Source: Mogibacterium sp. (GTDB lineage Bacteria; Bacillota; Clostridia; Peptostreptococcales; Anaerovoracaceae). From it: a stretch of DNA of 64,000 nt. Location of the stretch: the NCBI GenBank assembly GCA_024403035.1, contig JAKSSP010000001.1, positions 172,682 through 236,681 on the forward strand, given 5' to 3'. The number at the start of each line of letters is the position of its first letter. The first letter of the stretch is position 1. The notes beneath the pieces were generated by a model. It did not search any database. It was given only the letters and a program-made list of their open reading frames with translations, and was not told where the DNA came from. Positions 25,574 to 34,404 of this stretch are shown here, piece by piece. A program made the translations under genes and the position numbers.

Positions 25574-26404
25574 TTATTTGTACTGATGATCTACCAGATC
25601 GTTTACATTCAGTTCATGGCCGTACTCGTTCCAGTCATCGTAAATGCGGCCGGTCTGTCTGATGATGATGTCTCCGACTATGCCGTCTACCTTGGCGAAC
25701 GGCAGGGTTTTGTGATATGTGATCTTGCTTCCCTCGCGCTCGAAAACGAATCCCGTCCTGAATCTTTCCTTCTCAAGAGGATACTTGTATTCGCATATCT
25801 CCGAGATCAGCTTGAAGAGGTTGTCATTTTCCGTGTCAAATACGTTTTCAAGTGTCAGGAATGAATAGTTGGCTCTGAGCTGGATCTCGCGGCCCTTGAA
25901 CCTGTCGAGGAACCTTATCAGTTTCTCTTTCGTCTCAGGATCCTTCGCGTCCTCGAAAACCACGCAGTTTATCCTTGTTCTGAACTGCAGAAGATCGAAT
26001 ATCTCGTCCGGGCATTCCTTCACATAGTGCTTGAGATGCCTGGATACGTTGACGCAGCTTATGCGGTCCTTGTACTTGTTGAGGACTGCAGCGACGTCTT
26101 CTATGGTCTGGCCTTCGCCTACCGGCATGGTCGTATTGATATAGATATGATGACCGTCAGTAATGTGATCGAGTATGTCCTGCAGGGCCCCGAGTTCGGC
26201 GAGAGGTTCGCCTCCCGTCAGCACTATATCGTTATGCGGGAATATCCTGTTCATCAGATCGAGCGATCTGTAGCATCTGTCGAGGTCGAAAGCTGATGTG
26301 TCTCTGTATTCTTTCTTGTTTACACAGAATGGACACGCGTTATTACAGTCGTACGGCACGAACATCGTGACTGTAGGACCGATCTTAGGAAAGTCTTTAT
26401 TCAT
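25574..26404 (-). CDS. Radical SAM protein of unknown function, co-transcribed with lexA
   Basis: 276 residues with the cluster motif CNNACPFC (CxxxCxxC) at about residue 20, and GGEPL as the SAM-binding segment. The barrel continues (HIYINTTMPVGEG; RINCVVFED) but there is no SPASM or other added cysteine domain. Related in style to small radical SAM activase-like or MoaA-type proteins; I cannot assign a substrate. It is the first gene of the lexA transcript and lies behind a LexA box, so it should be induced by DNA damage. The ATG has only a weak ribosome-binding site (AGGGA). Confidence 0.88.
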   Translation of the reverse strand: MNKDFPKIGPTVTMFVPYDCNNACPFCVNKKEYRDTSAFDLDRCYRSLDLMNRIFPHNDIVLTGGEPLAELGALQDILDHITDGHHIYINTTMPVGEGQTIEDVAAVLNKYKDRISCVNVSRHLKHYVKECPDEIFDLLQFRTRINCVVFEDAKDPETKEKLIRFLDRFKGREIQLRANYSFLTLENVFDTENDNLFKLISEICEYKYPLEKERFRTGFVFEREGSKITYHKTLPFAKVDGIVGDIIIRQTGRIYDDWNEYGHELNVNDLVDHQYK

Positions 26405-26420
26405 CTATTTGTTCCCTGAC

Positions 26421-26436
26421 TGTTGGATTTCCAACA
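26421..26436. promoter_or_regulatory. Short inverted repeat in the radical SAM-lexA leader
   Basis: TGTTGGA, two bases, TCCAACA, 17 bases before the ATG. It could be a second operator or an RNA hairpin near the ribosome-binding site. Confidence 0.4.
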
Positions 26437-26460
26437 CCCTTTTGTGTGTTTTACGTGCAA

Positions 26461-26488
26461 ATAATAACATTAGAACAACTGTTTGTAA
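26461..26488 (-). promoter_or_regulatory. Promoter of the radical SAM-lexA operon
   Basis: Minus-strand TTACAA, 16 bases, TATTAT. The LexA box lies in the spacer and -35 region. Confidence 0.65.
26472..26485 (-). promoter_or_regulatory. LexA box
   Basis: CAAACAGTTGTTCT matches the Gram-positive SOS consensus CGAAC-N4-GTTCG at 8 of 10 defined positions. It overlaps the promoter of the operon that encodes LexA itself. Confidence 0.7.
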
Positions 26489-26542
26489 ATAACAATAGAG
26501 ATAGTTTTAAAAATAACTTGGTATGCTGCTGCCCTTAAGTGC

Positions 26543-26548
26543 TACAAT
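26543..26548 (+). promoter_or_regulatory. -10 box of proC
   Basis: TACAAT preceded by TGC (extended -10). A TTGGTA lies 19 bases upstream as a weak -35 box. Confidence 0.55.
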
Positions 26549-26596
26549 GGTCATGTAGTTGATATTTCAAAGCACTATTACACGGAGGCAAACAAT

Positions 26597-27397
26597 ATGA
26601 AAGTTGGATTTCTGGGTGCGGGCGCCATGGGAGGAGCCATCCTTTCCGGAGCTATCAAGGCAGGCGTTTTTGATGCAAAGGATGTTTACGTATCCGACGT
26701 TTCGACCGCCATCACAGACAAATACAAAGATATGGGCTGCAATATCGTGACAGACAACAAGGAGCTCGGAGAGAAAGTCGATATCCTTCTGTCATGTGTA
26801 AAGCCGCAGTATGCGGCAAAAGCTCTCGCTCAGCTGGGCGATACCCTCGACGGCAAGGCGATGATCTCCATAATGGCCGGTCTTACGAACGATACGATAC
26901 GTGAGATGACTGGCGGAAAGTTCAGACTTTTGAGGCTCATGCCAAACACCCCCGCCCTCGTAGGTATGGGAGCATTTGCTCTCGATTCAGGCACTGACTT
27001 TACAGATGAAGAGAAGGAATTCGCGCAGAAGCTCTTTGAATCGCTGGGTATAGTCGAGTGGATGAATGAGGATCTTATCGACACGGCCTGCGGTCTTTCC
27101 GGAGCCGGACCTGCATACATCTATCTTGTGATCGAAGCGCTGGCAGACGGCGGAGTCGCTAAAGGACTTCCGCGCAAGACAGCGCAGAACCTGGCTGCTC
27201 AGACAGTAATGGGAGCCGCTAAGATGGTCCTTGAGACAGGTCAGCATCCGGGATTCCTGAAAGACCAGGTGTGCTCGCCTGGCGGAAACACCATTATCGG
27301 CATCAAGACACTGGAGGAACACGGAGTCCGCGGCGCATTCATCGATACAGTTATCAAGTCTACGGAGCGCGCCAAGGAGCTCGGAAAGAAAAAGTAA
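26597..27397 (+). CDS. proC: Pyrroline-5-carboxylate reductase
   Basis: Last step of proline synthesis, NAD(P)H-dependent. Rossmann N-terminus VGFLGAGAMGGAILSGAIKAG; LRLMPNTPALVGMGAFAL; the C-terminal dimer domain carries LSGAGPAYIYLVIEALADGGVAKGLPR and the signature KDQVCSPGGNTIIGIKTLEEHGVRG. 266 residues. GGAGG precedes the ATG. The stop overlaps the next start (TAATG). Confidence 0.97.
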   Translation: MKVGFLGAGAMGGAILSGAIKAGVFDAKDVYVSDVSTAITDKYKDMGCNIVTDNKELGEKVDILLSCVKPQYAAKALAQLGDTLDGKAMISIMAGLTNDTIREMTGGKFRLLRLMPNTPALVGMGAFALDSGTDFTDEEKEFAQKLFESLGIVEWMNEDLIDTACGLSGAGPAYIYLVIEALADGGVAKGLPRKTAQNLAAQTVMGAAKMVLETGQHPGFLKDQVCSPGGNTIIGIKTLEEHGVRGAFIDTVIKSTERAKELGKKK

Positions 27398-27843
27398 TGA
27401 ATCTAAGGCACATGGAGGAGCGTGACCGTGCGAAGGTCCTGGAGATGATGCGTGTGTTCTATTCTTCTGGAGCTGTCATGACCAATGGTTCGGAAGAGAT
27501 ATTCAACAGCGATATCAGCGAATGCGTCTCTGACAGCCCTTTCGCCGAGGGATTCGTCTTCACGGATACATACAGAGGATCCCTGCTGGGATACGCGATG
27601 CTGGCTCACAGCTTCAGCACCGAATACGGCATCCACTGCGTATGGATCGAAGACATATATCTTAAGGAGGAAGCCCGCGGCAAGGGACTCGCATCGGAGT
27701 TCTTTGATCACGTAAGATCTGCTTATCCGGAAGCACTTCACAGGCTTGAAGCTGAGCATGAGAATCTTCACGCTGTTGAAGTCTATAAAAGCCAGGGCTT
27801 CGAAGAGATGCCTTATACTGAACTGTACCGCAAACCGTTATGA
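27397..27843 (+). CDS. GNAT family N-acetyltransferase
   Basis: 148-residue acetyltransferase: MNLRHMEERDRAKVLEMMRVFY at the start, then IEDIYLKEEARGKGLASEFFDHV with the acetyl-CoA pyrophosphate loop (RGKGLA), and VEVYKSQGFEEMPYTEL at the end. Substrate unknown. Its ATG overlaps the proC stop by one base, so it is made with ProC; the start used here avoids a long out-of-family extension that reads through proC in another frame. Confidence 0.9.
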   Translation: MNLRHMEERDRAKVLEMMRVFYSSGAVMTNGSEEIFNSDISECVSDSPFAEGFVFTDTYRGSLLGYAMLAHSFSTEYGIHCVWIEDIYLKEEARGKGLASEFFDHVRSAYPEALHRLEAEHENLHAVEVYKSQGFEEMPYTELYRKPL

Positions 27844-27868
27844 CTGCCGGCAGCAAAATGCTTAAAGC

Positions 27869-27906
27869 AAAACGACGATGTAAAGAATTCTTTACATCGT
27901 CGTTTT
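27869..27906. terminator. Strong bidirectional terminator
   Basis: Perfect 38-bp palindrome centred on GAATTC: AACGACGATGTAAAG pairs with its complement, with A- and T-runs on both sides. It serves the proC pair on the plus strand and the aminopeptidase pair on the minus strand. Confidence 0.9.
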
Positions 27907-27939
27907 TTTATTCTGTCAACACTATATTGGCCTGTACGC

Positions 27940-28395
27940 TTACAGGAGCGCCCCTGCCCCGTATGTCAGTGAAGTCACTATCACTCCGGCTATTATTACT
28001 CCGAGTATGATGGCAGGCATCGCTCTTTTGAGCCTCATATCCATCATTGCTGCCACAAGGGCTCCTGTCCAGGCACCTGTCCCCGGCAGAGGTATAGCTA
28101 CCAGCAGTACAAGGCCCCAGAATTCATATTTCTGAACGACTTCTTTTTTGTCATCGGCTTTGGCTTCGAGTTTTCTGACAACGCTGTCCAGCCATTCACT
28201 CTTTGTACGCAGCCATTCGAAGACCTTGCGGGTAAAGACTACGAGAATCGGTATCGGTACAAGATTGCCTATCACTGCGATGATGAATGCCGCAGGCACG
28301 CTAAGACCGGCGATGACTCCGTAAGGGATCGCTCCTCTCAGTTCTACCACCGGCACCATTGCCATCAGAAACGTGAACAGTCCTGCCTTGAACAA
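27940..28395 (-). CDS. Small multidrug export family membrane protein (COG2426 type)
   Basis: 151 residues, four or so hydrophobic segments, with VPVVELRGAIPYGVIAGLS near the N-terminus and AIPLPGTGAWTGALVAAMMDM in the second half, the signature halves of the Sm_multidrug_ex family. These proteins resemble half of a DedA-type fold; an export role is a family label without firm proof. It begins 16 bases after the M18 aminopeptidase stop and ends before the shared terminator. Confidence 0.85.
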   Translation of the reverse strand: MFKAGLFTFLMAMVPVVELRGAIPYGVIAGLSVPAAFIIAVIGNLVPIPILVVFTRKVFEWLRTKSEWLDSVVRKLEAKADDKKEVVQKYEFWGLVLLVAIPLPGTGAWTGALVAAMMDMRLKRAMPAIILGVIIAGVIVTSLTYGAGALL

Positions 28396-28411
28396 ATATG
28401 TCTCTCCTTTT

Positions 28412-29794
28412 TTATGCTTCGATCAGGAAGGCTCTGTAGCCTTTCATGGTCTCGTAAAGATCCGCCTTGCACAGCGTCTCCCATGGCGCGTGCATCGAAA
28501 GTATCGCGACACCGCAGTCTACCACCTGCATACCGTATTGAGCAAGTATCTTTGCGATGGTGCCGCCGCCTCCCCCGTCGACTTTACCGAGTTCGGATGT
28601 CTGATACACTACACCGTGTTTGTCCAGTATCTGTCTGATCTGTCCGAGGTACTCCGCGTTCGTGTCGTTGGATCCGCTTTTGCCCCTTGTTCCTGAGTAC
28701 TTGTGGATCGCAAGACCGTGCCCGAGTATGGATGCGTTCTTCTTCTCAAATCTGTCAGAATAAAGCGGGTCGTAAGCCGAGCTCACATCGGAGCTGATCA
28801 TTCGGCTGTTTCTGAGGCATCTGCTGAGGTTGAGCTCGCTGTAGACGCCCAGTCTGTCCAGCACTTCTCTCAGCATGTACTCAAAGAAGCGGGAGCTCAT
28901 GCTTGTCGCTCCGAAGCTGCCTATCTCTTCTTTGTCCACAAAAAGCCCGCATGCAGTAGTTTTAGGGGCACTTACTTCCATTAGCGCCGTGAGTGCTGAG
29001 AAGGCGCAGCTTCTGTCATCTTGTCCGTATCCGACTATCATGGAACGGTCAAACCCGGCCTCTCTTGCTTTGCCGGCAGGTACCGCCTCGAGTTCTGCGG
29101 AGATGAAGTCTGCTTCTTCGATGCCGTATTCATCCTTTAAGGCATTCAGCACAGCTTCTTTTACAGCTTCCTTTTCTTTTCCCTTAAGAGGCTTGCATCC
29201 TACAAGGATATCAAGATTCTCACCTGTCACAGCCTCGGCAACAGGCTTCTTCATCTGTTCACCTGCCAGATGCACCAGAAGATCGCTGATGATGAACACA
29301 GGCTCATCGTCCTTTTCGCCTATGCTGATCTTTATCTTCGTTCCATCCGGCTTTACCACTACGCCGTGGAGAGCGAGCGGAAGCGTTACATACTGGTACT
29401 TTTTGATACCGCCATAATAATGGGTGTCCAGAAAAGCAAGGTCTCCCGATTCATAAAGCGGGTTCTGCTTGATATCGAGTCTTGGAGAATCGATATGGGA
29501 TCCGATGATGTTCATGCCGCCTCCGACGATGTCTTCGCCGATATTGAACAGCATTACCATCTTGTCCATGTTGACTGCGTATACTTTGTCCCCTTTTGTA
29601 AGTTTCTCCCCTTTTTCGATCACACCGGCAAGGTCCTTGTAACCGTGCTCTTTTGCCATAGCAACGATAAGTTCGGTGCACTCGCGCTCCGTCTTTCCGT
29701 TGTTAAGAAAGGCAATATAATCAGCGCCCAGTTTCTCGAGTTTCTTCAAGTCTTCAGCGCTGTAGGTGTTCCATGCGTTTTCGTGAATCATCAA
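28412..29794 (-). CDS. apeA: M18 family aminopeptidase
   Basis: Zinc-dependent cytosolic aminopeptidase removing N-terminal residues, preferring acidic ones in characterised relatives. IIGSHIDSPRLDIKQNP has the first metal His/Asp; GYGQDDRSCAFSAL the bridging Asp; VDKEEIGSFGATSM the catalytic Glu pair; AILSMHAPWE the last metal His. 460 residues, the bacterial M18 size. GGAGG precedes two adjacent ATG codons; either may be used. Confidence 0.94.
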   Translation of the reverse strand: MMIHENAWNTYSAEDLKKLEKLGADYIAFLNNGKTERECTELIVAMAKEHGYKDLAGVIEKGEKLTKGDKVYAVNMDKMVMLFNIGEDIVGGGMNIIGSHIDSPRLDIKQNPLYESGDLAFLDTHYYGGIKKYQYVTLPLALHGVVVKPDGTKIKISIGEKDDEPVFIISDLLVHLAGEQMKKPVAEAVTGENLDILVGCKPLKGKEKEAVKEAVLNALKDEYGIEEADFISAELEAVPAGKAREAGFDRSMIVGYGQDDRSCAFSALTALMEVSAPKTTACGLFVDKEEIGSFGATSMSSRFFEYMLREVLDRLGVYSELNLSRCLRNSRMISSDVSSAYDPLYSDRFEKKNASILGHGLAIHKYSGTRGKSGSNDTNAEYLGQIRQILDKHGVVYQTSELGKVDGGGGGTIAKILAQYGMQVVDCGVAILSMHAPWETLCKADLYETMKGYRAFLIEA

Positions 29795-29910
29795 AAGCCT
29801 CCGTAAGTGTATAGTTGTACGCGCGGCCGGACCGCACGCCTAAACATTGTACCATAAAGCCTCCCCTTTTTAAACGGTTCCGCAGCAACGAAAAGCCGTT
29901 CCTCCCCTAT

Positions 29911-29939
29911 AATAAAACCGCCCTGCTTTTGCAGAGCGG
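29911..29939 (-). terminator. Terminator of the hydrogenase operon
   Basis: CCGCTCTGC and GCAGGGCGG form a 9-bp stem with one G-U pair and an AAAA loop on the minus strand, then TTTTATTATA. It lies about 50 bases after the hydA stop. Confidence 0.85.
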
Positions 29940-29991
29940 CTCCATTTTTCTTCCATAAAACGCAGGTTTTTTTATTCACAGCGAGTAGATT

Positions 29992-31752
29992 TTACTCGTG
30001 GTCTGCGTTCACCTTGCGAGCAACATAAGTAGTGTGCAGCACTTCGTGAGCCTTGTGGCTTCCATATGATCCGAAGTACTCATCATAGATCGCCTTGATG
30101 CTTGGGTTCTCATGTGATCTTCTCAGCGGTCTTGCCTCGTCGAGATCGTAAAGGCCCTTAGCTCTTACCTCGCGTACATCGATGAAGTTCTTGATCTTAG
30201 CCGGTACGTGTGGCTGTCCGCCGCCGTTTACGCAGCCGCCCGGGCAAGCCATGATCTCGATGAATGTGTAGTTCTTCTCGCCTGACTTGACCATCTCAAG
30301 TACTTTACGCGCGTTGGCAAGGCCGGAAGCTACGGCAACGCTTACTTCGAGGTCGCCTACCTTGTAGCTTGCTTCCTTCACGCCCTCAACTCCGCGGACA
30401 TCCTGGAACTCGAGGAGATCCTTGCCGAGCTGCTGACCTGTGATCCATTCAACGGCTGTTCTGAGAGCAGCTTCCATAACACCGCCTGTCGCTCCGAAGA
30501 TGACGGCAGCGCCTGTGCTCTCGCCCAGAGGATCATCATATGGCTCATCCGGCAGGTTGACGAAGTCGATACCGGCCTCGTTGATAAGTCTGCCGAGCTC
30601 TCTTGTTGTCAGAGCGTAATCCACATCAGGTACTCCGGCCGCGGACTGATCGTCTCTGCCGCACTCAAACTTTTTTGCTGTGCAAGGCATGATCGATACG
30701 GAAACGATGTCCTTAGGATCGATGCCCTTCTTCTCTGCCCAGAATGTCTTGACTACGCCGCCGAACATCTGCTGCGGCGACTTGCAGGACGATACGTTAG
30801 GGAGAAGTTCAGGATAGTAGTGCTCGATGAACTTGATCCATCCAGGTGAGCAGGATGTGATCATTGGGAGCACTCCGCCCTTTGTTACTCTCTCGATGAG
30901 CTCGTTTGCTTCCTCAACGATCGTGAGGTCAGCAGAGAAGTTGGTGTCGAATACAGCGTCGAATCCGAGTCTTCTCATTCCGGCAGCCATCTTGCCCTCT
31001 ACCTCAGCGCCGATCGGCATGCCGAAGCACTCGCCGAGTCCGACTCTGACCGAAGGAGCAGCCTGTACGACTACTGTCTTCGAAGGATCAGCGAGAGCAG
31101 CCTTGACAGCAGCTGTAGCATCCTGCTCGTGCAGAGCGCCGACCGGACATGCAACGATGCACTGTCCGCAGTTTACGCAGCTTGTCTCAGCGAGAGGAAG
31201 TTCGAACGCGCTTCCGATATGGGTAGCGAATCCTCTGTCATTGGCGCCGATAACGCCGATGCTCTGATACTTCTCGCATGCAGCTGTACATCTTCTGCAG
31301 AGGATGCACTTGTTGTTGTCTCTTACGATCGAAGCCGAAGAAGCATCGATTGCAAAGTCGTTCTTTACGCCTTCATAATAGTCTGTCTTCTCAACTCCGT
31401 AACGTTTGCATAGTGCCTGGAGTTCACAGTCCGTGGATCTTACGCAGCCGAGGCAGTCCTGATCGTGATCGGACAGGATCAGCTGAAGAGTCTTACGTCT
31501 GTAGTCCTTGATCTTCTCTGTGTTGGTATAAGCTACCATACCGTCTGTGCATGGATATACGCAGGCAGCAACGAGAGCTCTTGCTCCTACTACTTCGCAT
31601 ACGCATATTCTGCAGGCACCGATCTCATTGATGTCTCTCAGATAGCACAGTGTAGGAATGTCTATGCCGGCCTTATGAGCCGCATCCAGCAAGGTGGAAC
31701 CTTCCGGTACAGTTACGGTAATGTTATCAACCGTTACTTTGATATCTGCCAT
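29992..31752 (-). CDS. hydA: [FeFe] hydrogenase catalytic subunit of a HydABC complex
   Basis: Reduces protons to H2 (or the reverse). N-terminal [2Fe-2S] domain (CRICVCEV...C), a His/Cys-ligated cluster region (SDHDQDCLGC...C), two [4Fe-4S] motifs (CILCRRC, CVNCGQC), then the H-cluster domain: L1 TSCSPGW (about residue 300), L2 MPCTAKKFE, L3 EIMACPGGCVNGGGQP. In L1 the second Cys of the common TSCCP is Ser. The C-terminus ends in the small-subunit-like tail SHENPSIKAIYDEYFG. 586 residues from the ATG that has GGAGG 8 bases upstream. Third gene of hydC-hydB-hydA, so probably electron-bifurcating with NADH and ferredoxin. Confidence 0.96.
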   Translation of the reverse strand: MADIKVTVDNITVTVPEGSTLLDAAHKAGIDIPTLCYLRDINEIGACRICVCEVVGARALVAACVYPCTDGMVAYTNTEKIKDYRRKTLQLILSDHDQDCLGCVRSTDCELQALCKRYGVEKTDYYEGVKNDFAIDASSASIVRDNNKCILCRRCTAACEKYQSIGVIGANDRGFATHIGSAFELPLAETSCVNCGQCIVACPVGALHEQDATAAVKAALADPSKTVVVQAAPSVRVGLGECFGMPIGAEVEGKMAAGMRRLGFDAVFDTNFSADLTIVEEANELIERVTKGGVLPMITSCSPGWIKFIEHYYPELLPNVSSCKSPQQMFGGVVKTFWAEKKGIDPKDIVSVSIMPCTAKKFECGRDDQSAAGVPDVDYALTTRELGRLINEAGIDFVNLPDEPYDDPLGESTGAAVIFGATGGVMEAALRTAVEWITGQQLGKDLLEFQDVRGVEGVKEASYKVGDLEVSVAVASGLANARKVLEMVKSGEKNYTFIEIMACPGGCVNGGGQPHVPAKIKNFIDVREVRAKGLYDLDEARPLRRSHENPSIKAIYDEYFGSYGSHKAHEVLHTTYVARKVNADHE

Positions 31753-31767
31753 TGTGTTCACCTCCCC

Positions 31768-33645
31768 CTACTTTCTGCTTATTGCACCGAATGCGCAGTT
31801 CTCCATGCAGGCACCGCACTTGATGCACTTAGCCGGATCAATAACGTGTGGCTGCTTGACAGCGCCGCTGATGGCGCCGACCGGGCAGTTGCGGGCGCAC
31901 TTTGTGCAGCCCTTGCACTTCTCAGGATCGATCACATAATTGAGCAGAGCCTTGCAGACGCCTGCCGGGCATCTCTTTTCAATGATGTGAGCTTCATACT
32001 CATCTCTGAAGTGCTCGATCGTCGAGAGGATAGGGTTAGGTGCTGTCTGACCGAGTCCGCAGAGAGCGTTGGCCTGAATGTAGTGAGCCAGCTCATCAAG
32101 CTTGTCGAGGTCTTCGATCTCACCTCTGCCTGCCGAAATCTTCTCGAGGATCTCGAGCATGCGCTTAGTACCGATACGGCAAGGTGTGCACTTACCGCAG
32201 GATTCGCTTACCGTGAATCCGAGGTAGAACTTAGCGATATCTACCATGCAGTTGTCCTCGTCGAGTACGATCATACCGCCGGATCCCATCATGGAGCCGA
32301 TGGCCTTGAGTGATTCGTAGTCGATAGGAACGTCATAGGACTTGGCAGGGATGCATCCGCCGGAAGGTCCGCCTGTCTGAGCAGCCTTGAACTTCTTTCC
32401 GTTCGGAACTCCGCCGCCGATCTCCTCTACTACCTGTCTCAGAGTAGCTCCCATAGGAACCTCTACGAGACCTGTGTTGTTTACCTTGCCGCCGAGAGCG
32501 AATACCTTGGTACCCTTTGATGTCTCTGTGCCGTACTGGTTGAACCAGCTTGCGCCGTTGAGGATGATCTGAGGGATGTTGGCATATGTCTCAACGTTGT
32601 TCAGAACTGTAGGCTGTGCGAACAGTCCCTTTACAGCAGGGAACGGAGGACGTGGACGAGGCTCGCCTCTGTTGCCCTCGATAGAGGTCATCAGAGCGGT
32701 CTCCTCACCGCATACGAACGCTCCTGCTCCGAGTCTCAGGTCGACATCGAAATCGAATCCCGAACCGAAAATGTTCTTTCCGAGTACACCGTAGTCTCTT
32801 GCCTGATCGAGAGCGATCTTAAGTCTGTCTACAGCGATAGGATACTCTGCTCTTACGTAGATGTATCCCTGGTTAGCTCCGATAGCATATCCTGCGATAG
32901 CCATGGCTTCGAGTACCGAGTGAGGGTCTCCTTCAAGGATGGATCTGTCCATGAACGCGCCCGGGTCGCCTTCATCGGCGTTGCAGGCTACGAACTTCTG
33001 GACTTCTCCTCTGTTTGCAGATGCGAACATCCACTTCTTACCTGTAGGGAATCCGCCGCCTCCACGGCCTCTGAGTCCCGAATCAACTACCTCCTTGATT
33101 ACATCGTCCGGAGTCATCTCCTTGAGTGCCTTGGCGAGAGCCAGATATCCGTCTCTTGCGATGTACTCATCGATGTCTTCAGGATCGATCTTTCCGCAGT
33201 TGCGAAGAGCCATTCTCAGCTGATCCTTATAGAACGGTGAATCAACATAGTGGATCTTCTCGCCGCTTGGAAGCTCTTCCATCATGAGGTACTCTTCCAC
33301 AGGTACTCCGCGGAGAATGTGCTCATTGAAGATCTTCTCGACCATGTCAGGCTTTACTTCCTGATAGAATACGTTGCCCGGATGGACTACCATGATAGGT
33401 CCCTTTGCGCAGAGTCCCTGGCAGCCTGTCTGGATGATCTGGATATCGTCCTTCTTGCCGGCAGCGTCGATCAGCTTTTTGAGCTCTTCCATGACCTCAA
33501 CGCTGTGGTTCGACTGACAGCCTGTACCTCCGCAAACGAGGACGTAGGTCTTGACGGCTGCTTCAGCTGTGTCAGGATTGAATCTGATGTCGATCTGACC
33601 GCCCTTTGCCGCCTTGATGTCTTTTAAATCTTGCAGTGTTTTCAT
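31768..33645 (-). CDS. hydB: NADH-oxidising flavoprotein subunit of HydABC
   Basis: NuoF-like subunit that binds FMN and NAD(H). An N-terminal thioredoxin-like [2Fe-2S] domain (VCGGTGCQSNHS, TGCQGLCAKGP) is fused to the NuoF core with SGLRGRGGGGFPTGKKW (NAD loop), CNADEGDPGAFMDRSILEGDPH (FMN) and SESCGKCTPCRIGT ([4Fe-4S]), then a C-terminal two-[4Fe-4S] ferredoxin (CKGCTKCARNCP, CIKCGACMENC). 625 residues. GGAGG precedes the ATG. It is 15 bases from hydA and 20 from hydC. Related fusions occur in NADH-dependent formate dehydrogenases; the adjacent hydA decides the call. Confidence 0.95.
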   Translation of the reverse strand: MKTLQDLKDIKAAKGGQIDIRFNPDTAEAAVKTYVLVCGGTGCQSNHSVEVMEELKKLIDAAGKKDDIQIIQTGCQGLCAKGPIMVVHPGNVFYQEVKPDMVEKIFNEHILRGVPVEEYLMMEELPSGEKIHYVDSPFYKDQLRMALRNCGKIDPEDIDEYIARDGYLALAKALKEMTPDDVIKEVVDSGLRGRGGGGFPTGKKWMFASANRGEVQKFVACNADEGDPGAFMDRSILEGDPHSVLEAMAIAGYAIGANQGYIYVRAEYPIAVDRLKIALDQARDYGVLGKNIFGSGFDFDVDLRLGAGAFVCGEETALMTSIEGNRGEPRPRPPFPAVKGLFAQPTVLNNVETYANIPQIILNGASWFNQYGTETSKGTKVFALGGKVNNTGLVEVPMGATLRQVVEEIGGGVPNGKKFKAAQTGGPSGGCIPAKSYDVPIDYESLKAIGSMMGSGGMIVLDEDNCMVDIAKFYLGFTVSESCGKCTPCRIGTKRMLEILEKISAGRGEIEDLDKLDELAHYIQANALCGLGQTAPNPILSTIEHFRDEYEAHIIEKRCPAGVCKALLNYVIDPEKCKGCTKCARNCPVGAISGAVKQPHVIDPAKCIKCGACMENCAFGAISRK

Positions 33646-33665
33646 GACGTGCCCTCCATTATGCG

Positions 33666-34154
33666 TTATTCGTATTTGGCAAGGATGCCCTCAACTCTGT
33701 CAGGTGTCATCTTGCCATATACATCTCCGGCAACGATCATAACAGGTGCAAGTCCGCATGCTCCGACGCAGCGGCAAACCTCAAGCGAGAACTTGCCGTC
33801 CGGGGTGCAATCGCCGTCTCCGATGCCGAGGATCTTTTCGACTTCCTCGAGGACCTTGCCCGCGCCCTTGACATAGCAGGCCGTGCCGAGACATACGGCG
33901 ACGATATACTTGCCCTTTGGCGACATCGAGAACTGTGCATAGAAAGTAGCTACACCGTAAATCTTTTCGATCGGAATGCCTGTTTCATCGGAAATGATCT
34001 TCTGTACCTGGTAAGGAAGATATCCGTAGATCTCCTGAGCCTCCTGCATGATAGGCATCAGGGCTCCCTTCATGCCCTTGTACTTCGCGATCACTTCGAG
34101 AAGCTTAGCTTCCTGATCTTTAGTTCCTTTGAAAGGAACGCTTGATACTTTCAT
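33666..34154 (-). CDS. hydC: NuoE-like [2Fe-2S] subunit of HydABC
   Basis: 162-residue thioredoxin-like electron carrier. Segment VATFYAQFSMSPKGKYIVAVCLGTACYVKG holds the first two cluster cysteines and LEVCRCVGACGLAPVMIV the other two. The N-terminal helical part (ALMPIMQEAQEIYGYLP) is typical. First gene of the hydrogenase operon, with GGAGG before the ATG and a promoter about 100 bases upstream. Confidence 0.95.
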   Translation of the reverse strand: MKVSSVPFKGTKDQEAKLLEVIAKYKGMKGALMPIMQEAQEIYGYLPYQVQKIISDETGIPIEKIYGVATFYAQFSMSPKGKYIVAVCLGTACYVKGAGKVLEEVEKILGIGDGDCTPDGKFSLEVCRCVGACGLAPVMIVAGDVYGKMTPDRVEGILAKYE

Positions 34155-34250
34155 CTGCTAGTGCCTCCTTCGTTATCTCTTAATTCCTACAAACTTAATG
34201 GGAAATGCCTTATTTTTCAACGTTTTCAGGGCATACCCCACGTCAATATC

Positions 34251-34279
34251 ATTGTACATTATTCAACGCAGATGGGCAA
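34251..34279 (-). promoter_or_regulatory. Promoter of hydCBA
   Basis: Minus-strand TTGCCC, 17 bases, TACAAT, about 100 bases before hydC. No clear Rex palindrome is seen around it. Confidence 0.6.
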
Positions 34280-34355
34280 CCGAAACTTTGTTAAATTTTT
34301 GTCGGAAACCGCTTTTTTGCTTTCCGTTTCGCTATGCTTTTTAAACCGTTGTATG

Positions 34356-34364
34356 TGCTATAAT
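34356..34364 (+). promoter_or_regulatory. Extended -10 promoter of the S66 peptidase gene
   Basis: TGCTATAAT, the same extended -10 form as at maf and kup; no strong -35 box. Confidence 0.6.
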
Positions 34365-34404
34365 ACCCTAGTCAAATAACTGAATGAGGAGAGAAAAAGC
34401 AAAG

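Noticed and set aside
34155-34300. Rex site at the hydCBA promoter
   Set aside because: A half-site-like TTGTTAA occurs, but no matching inverted half-site at four bases.
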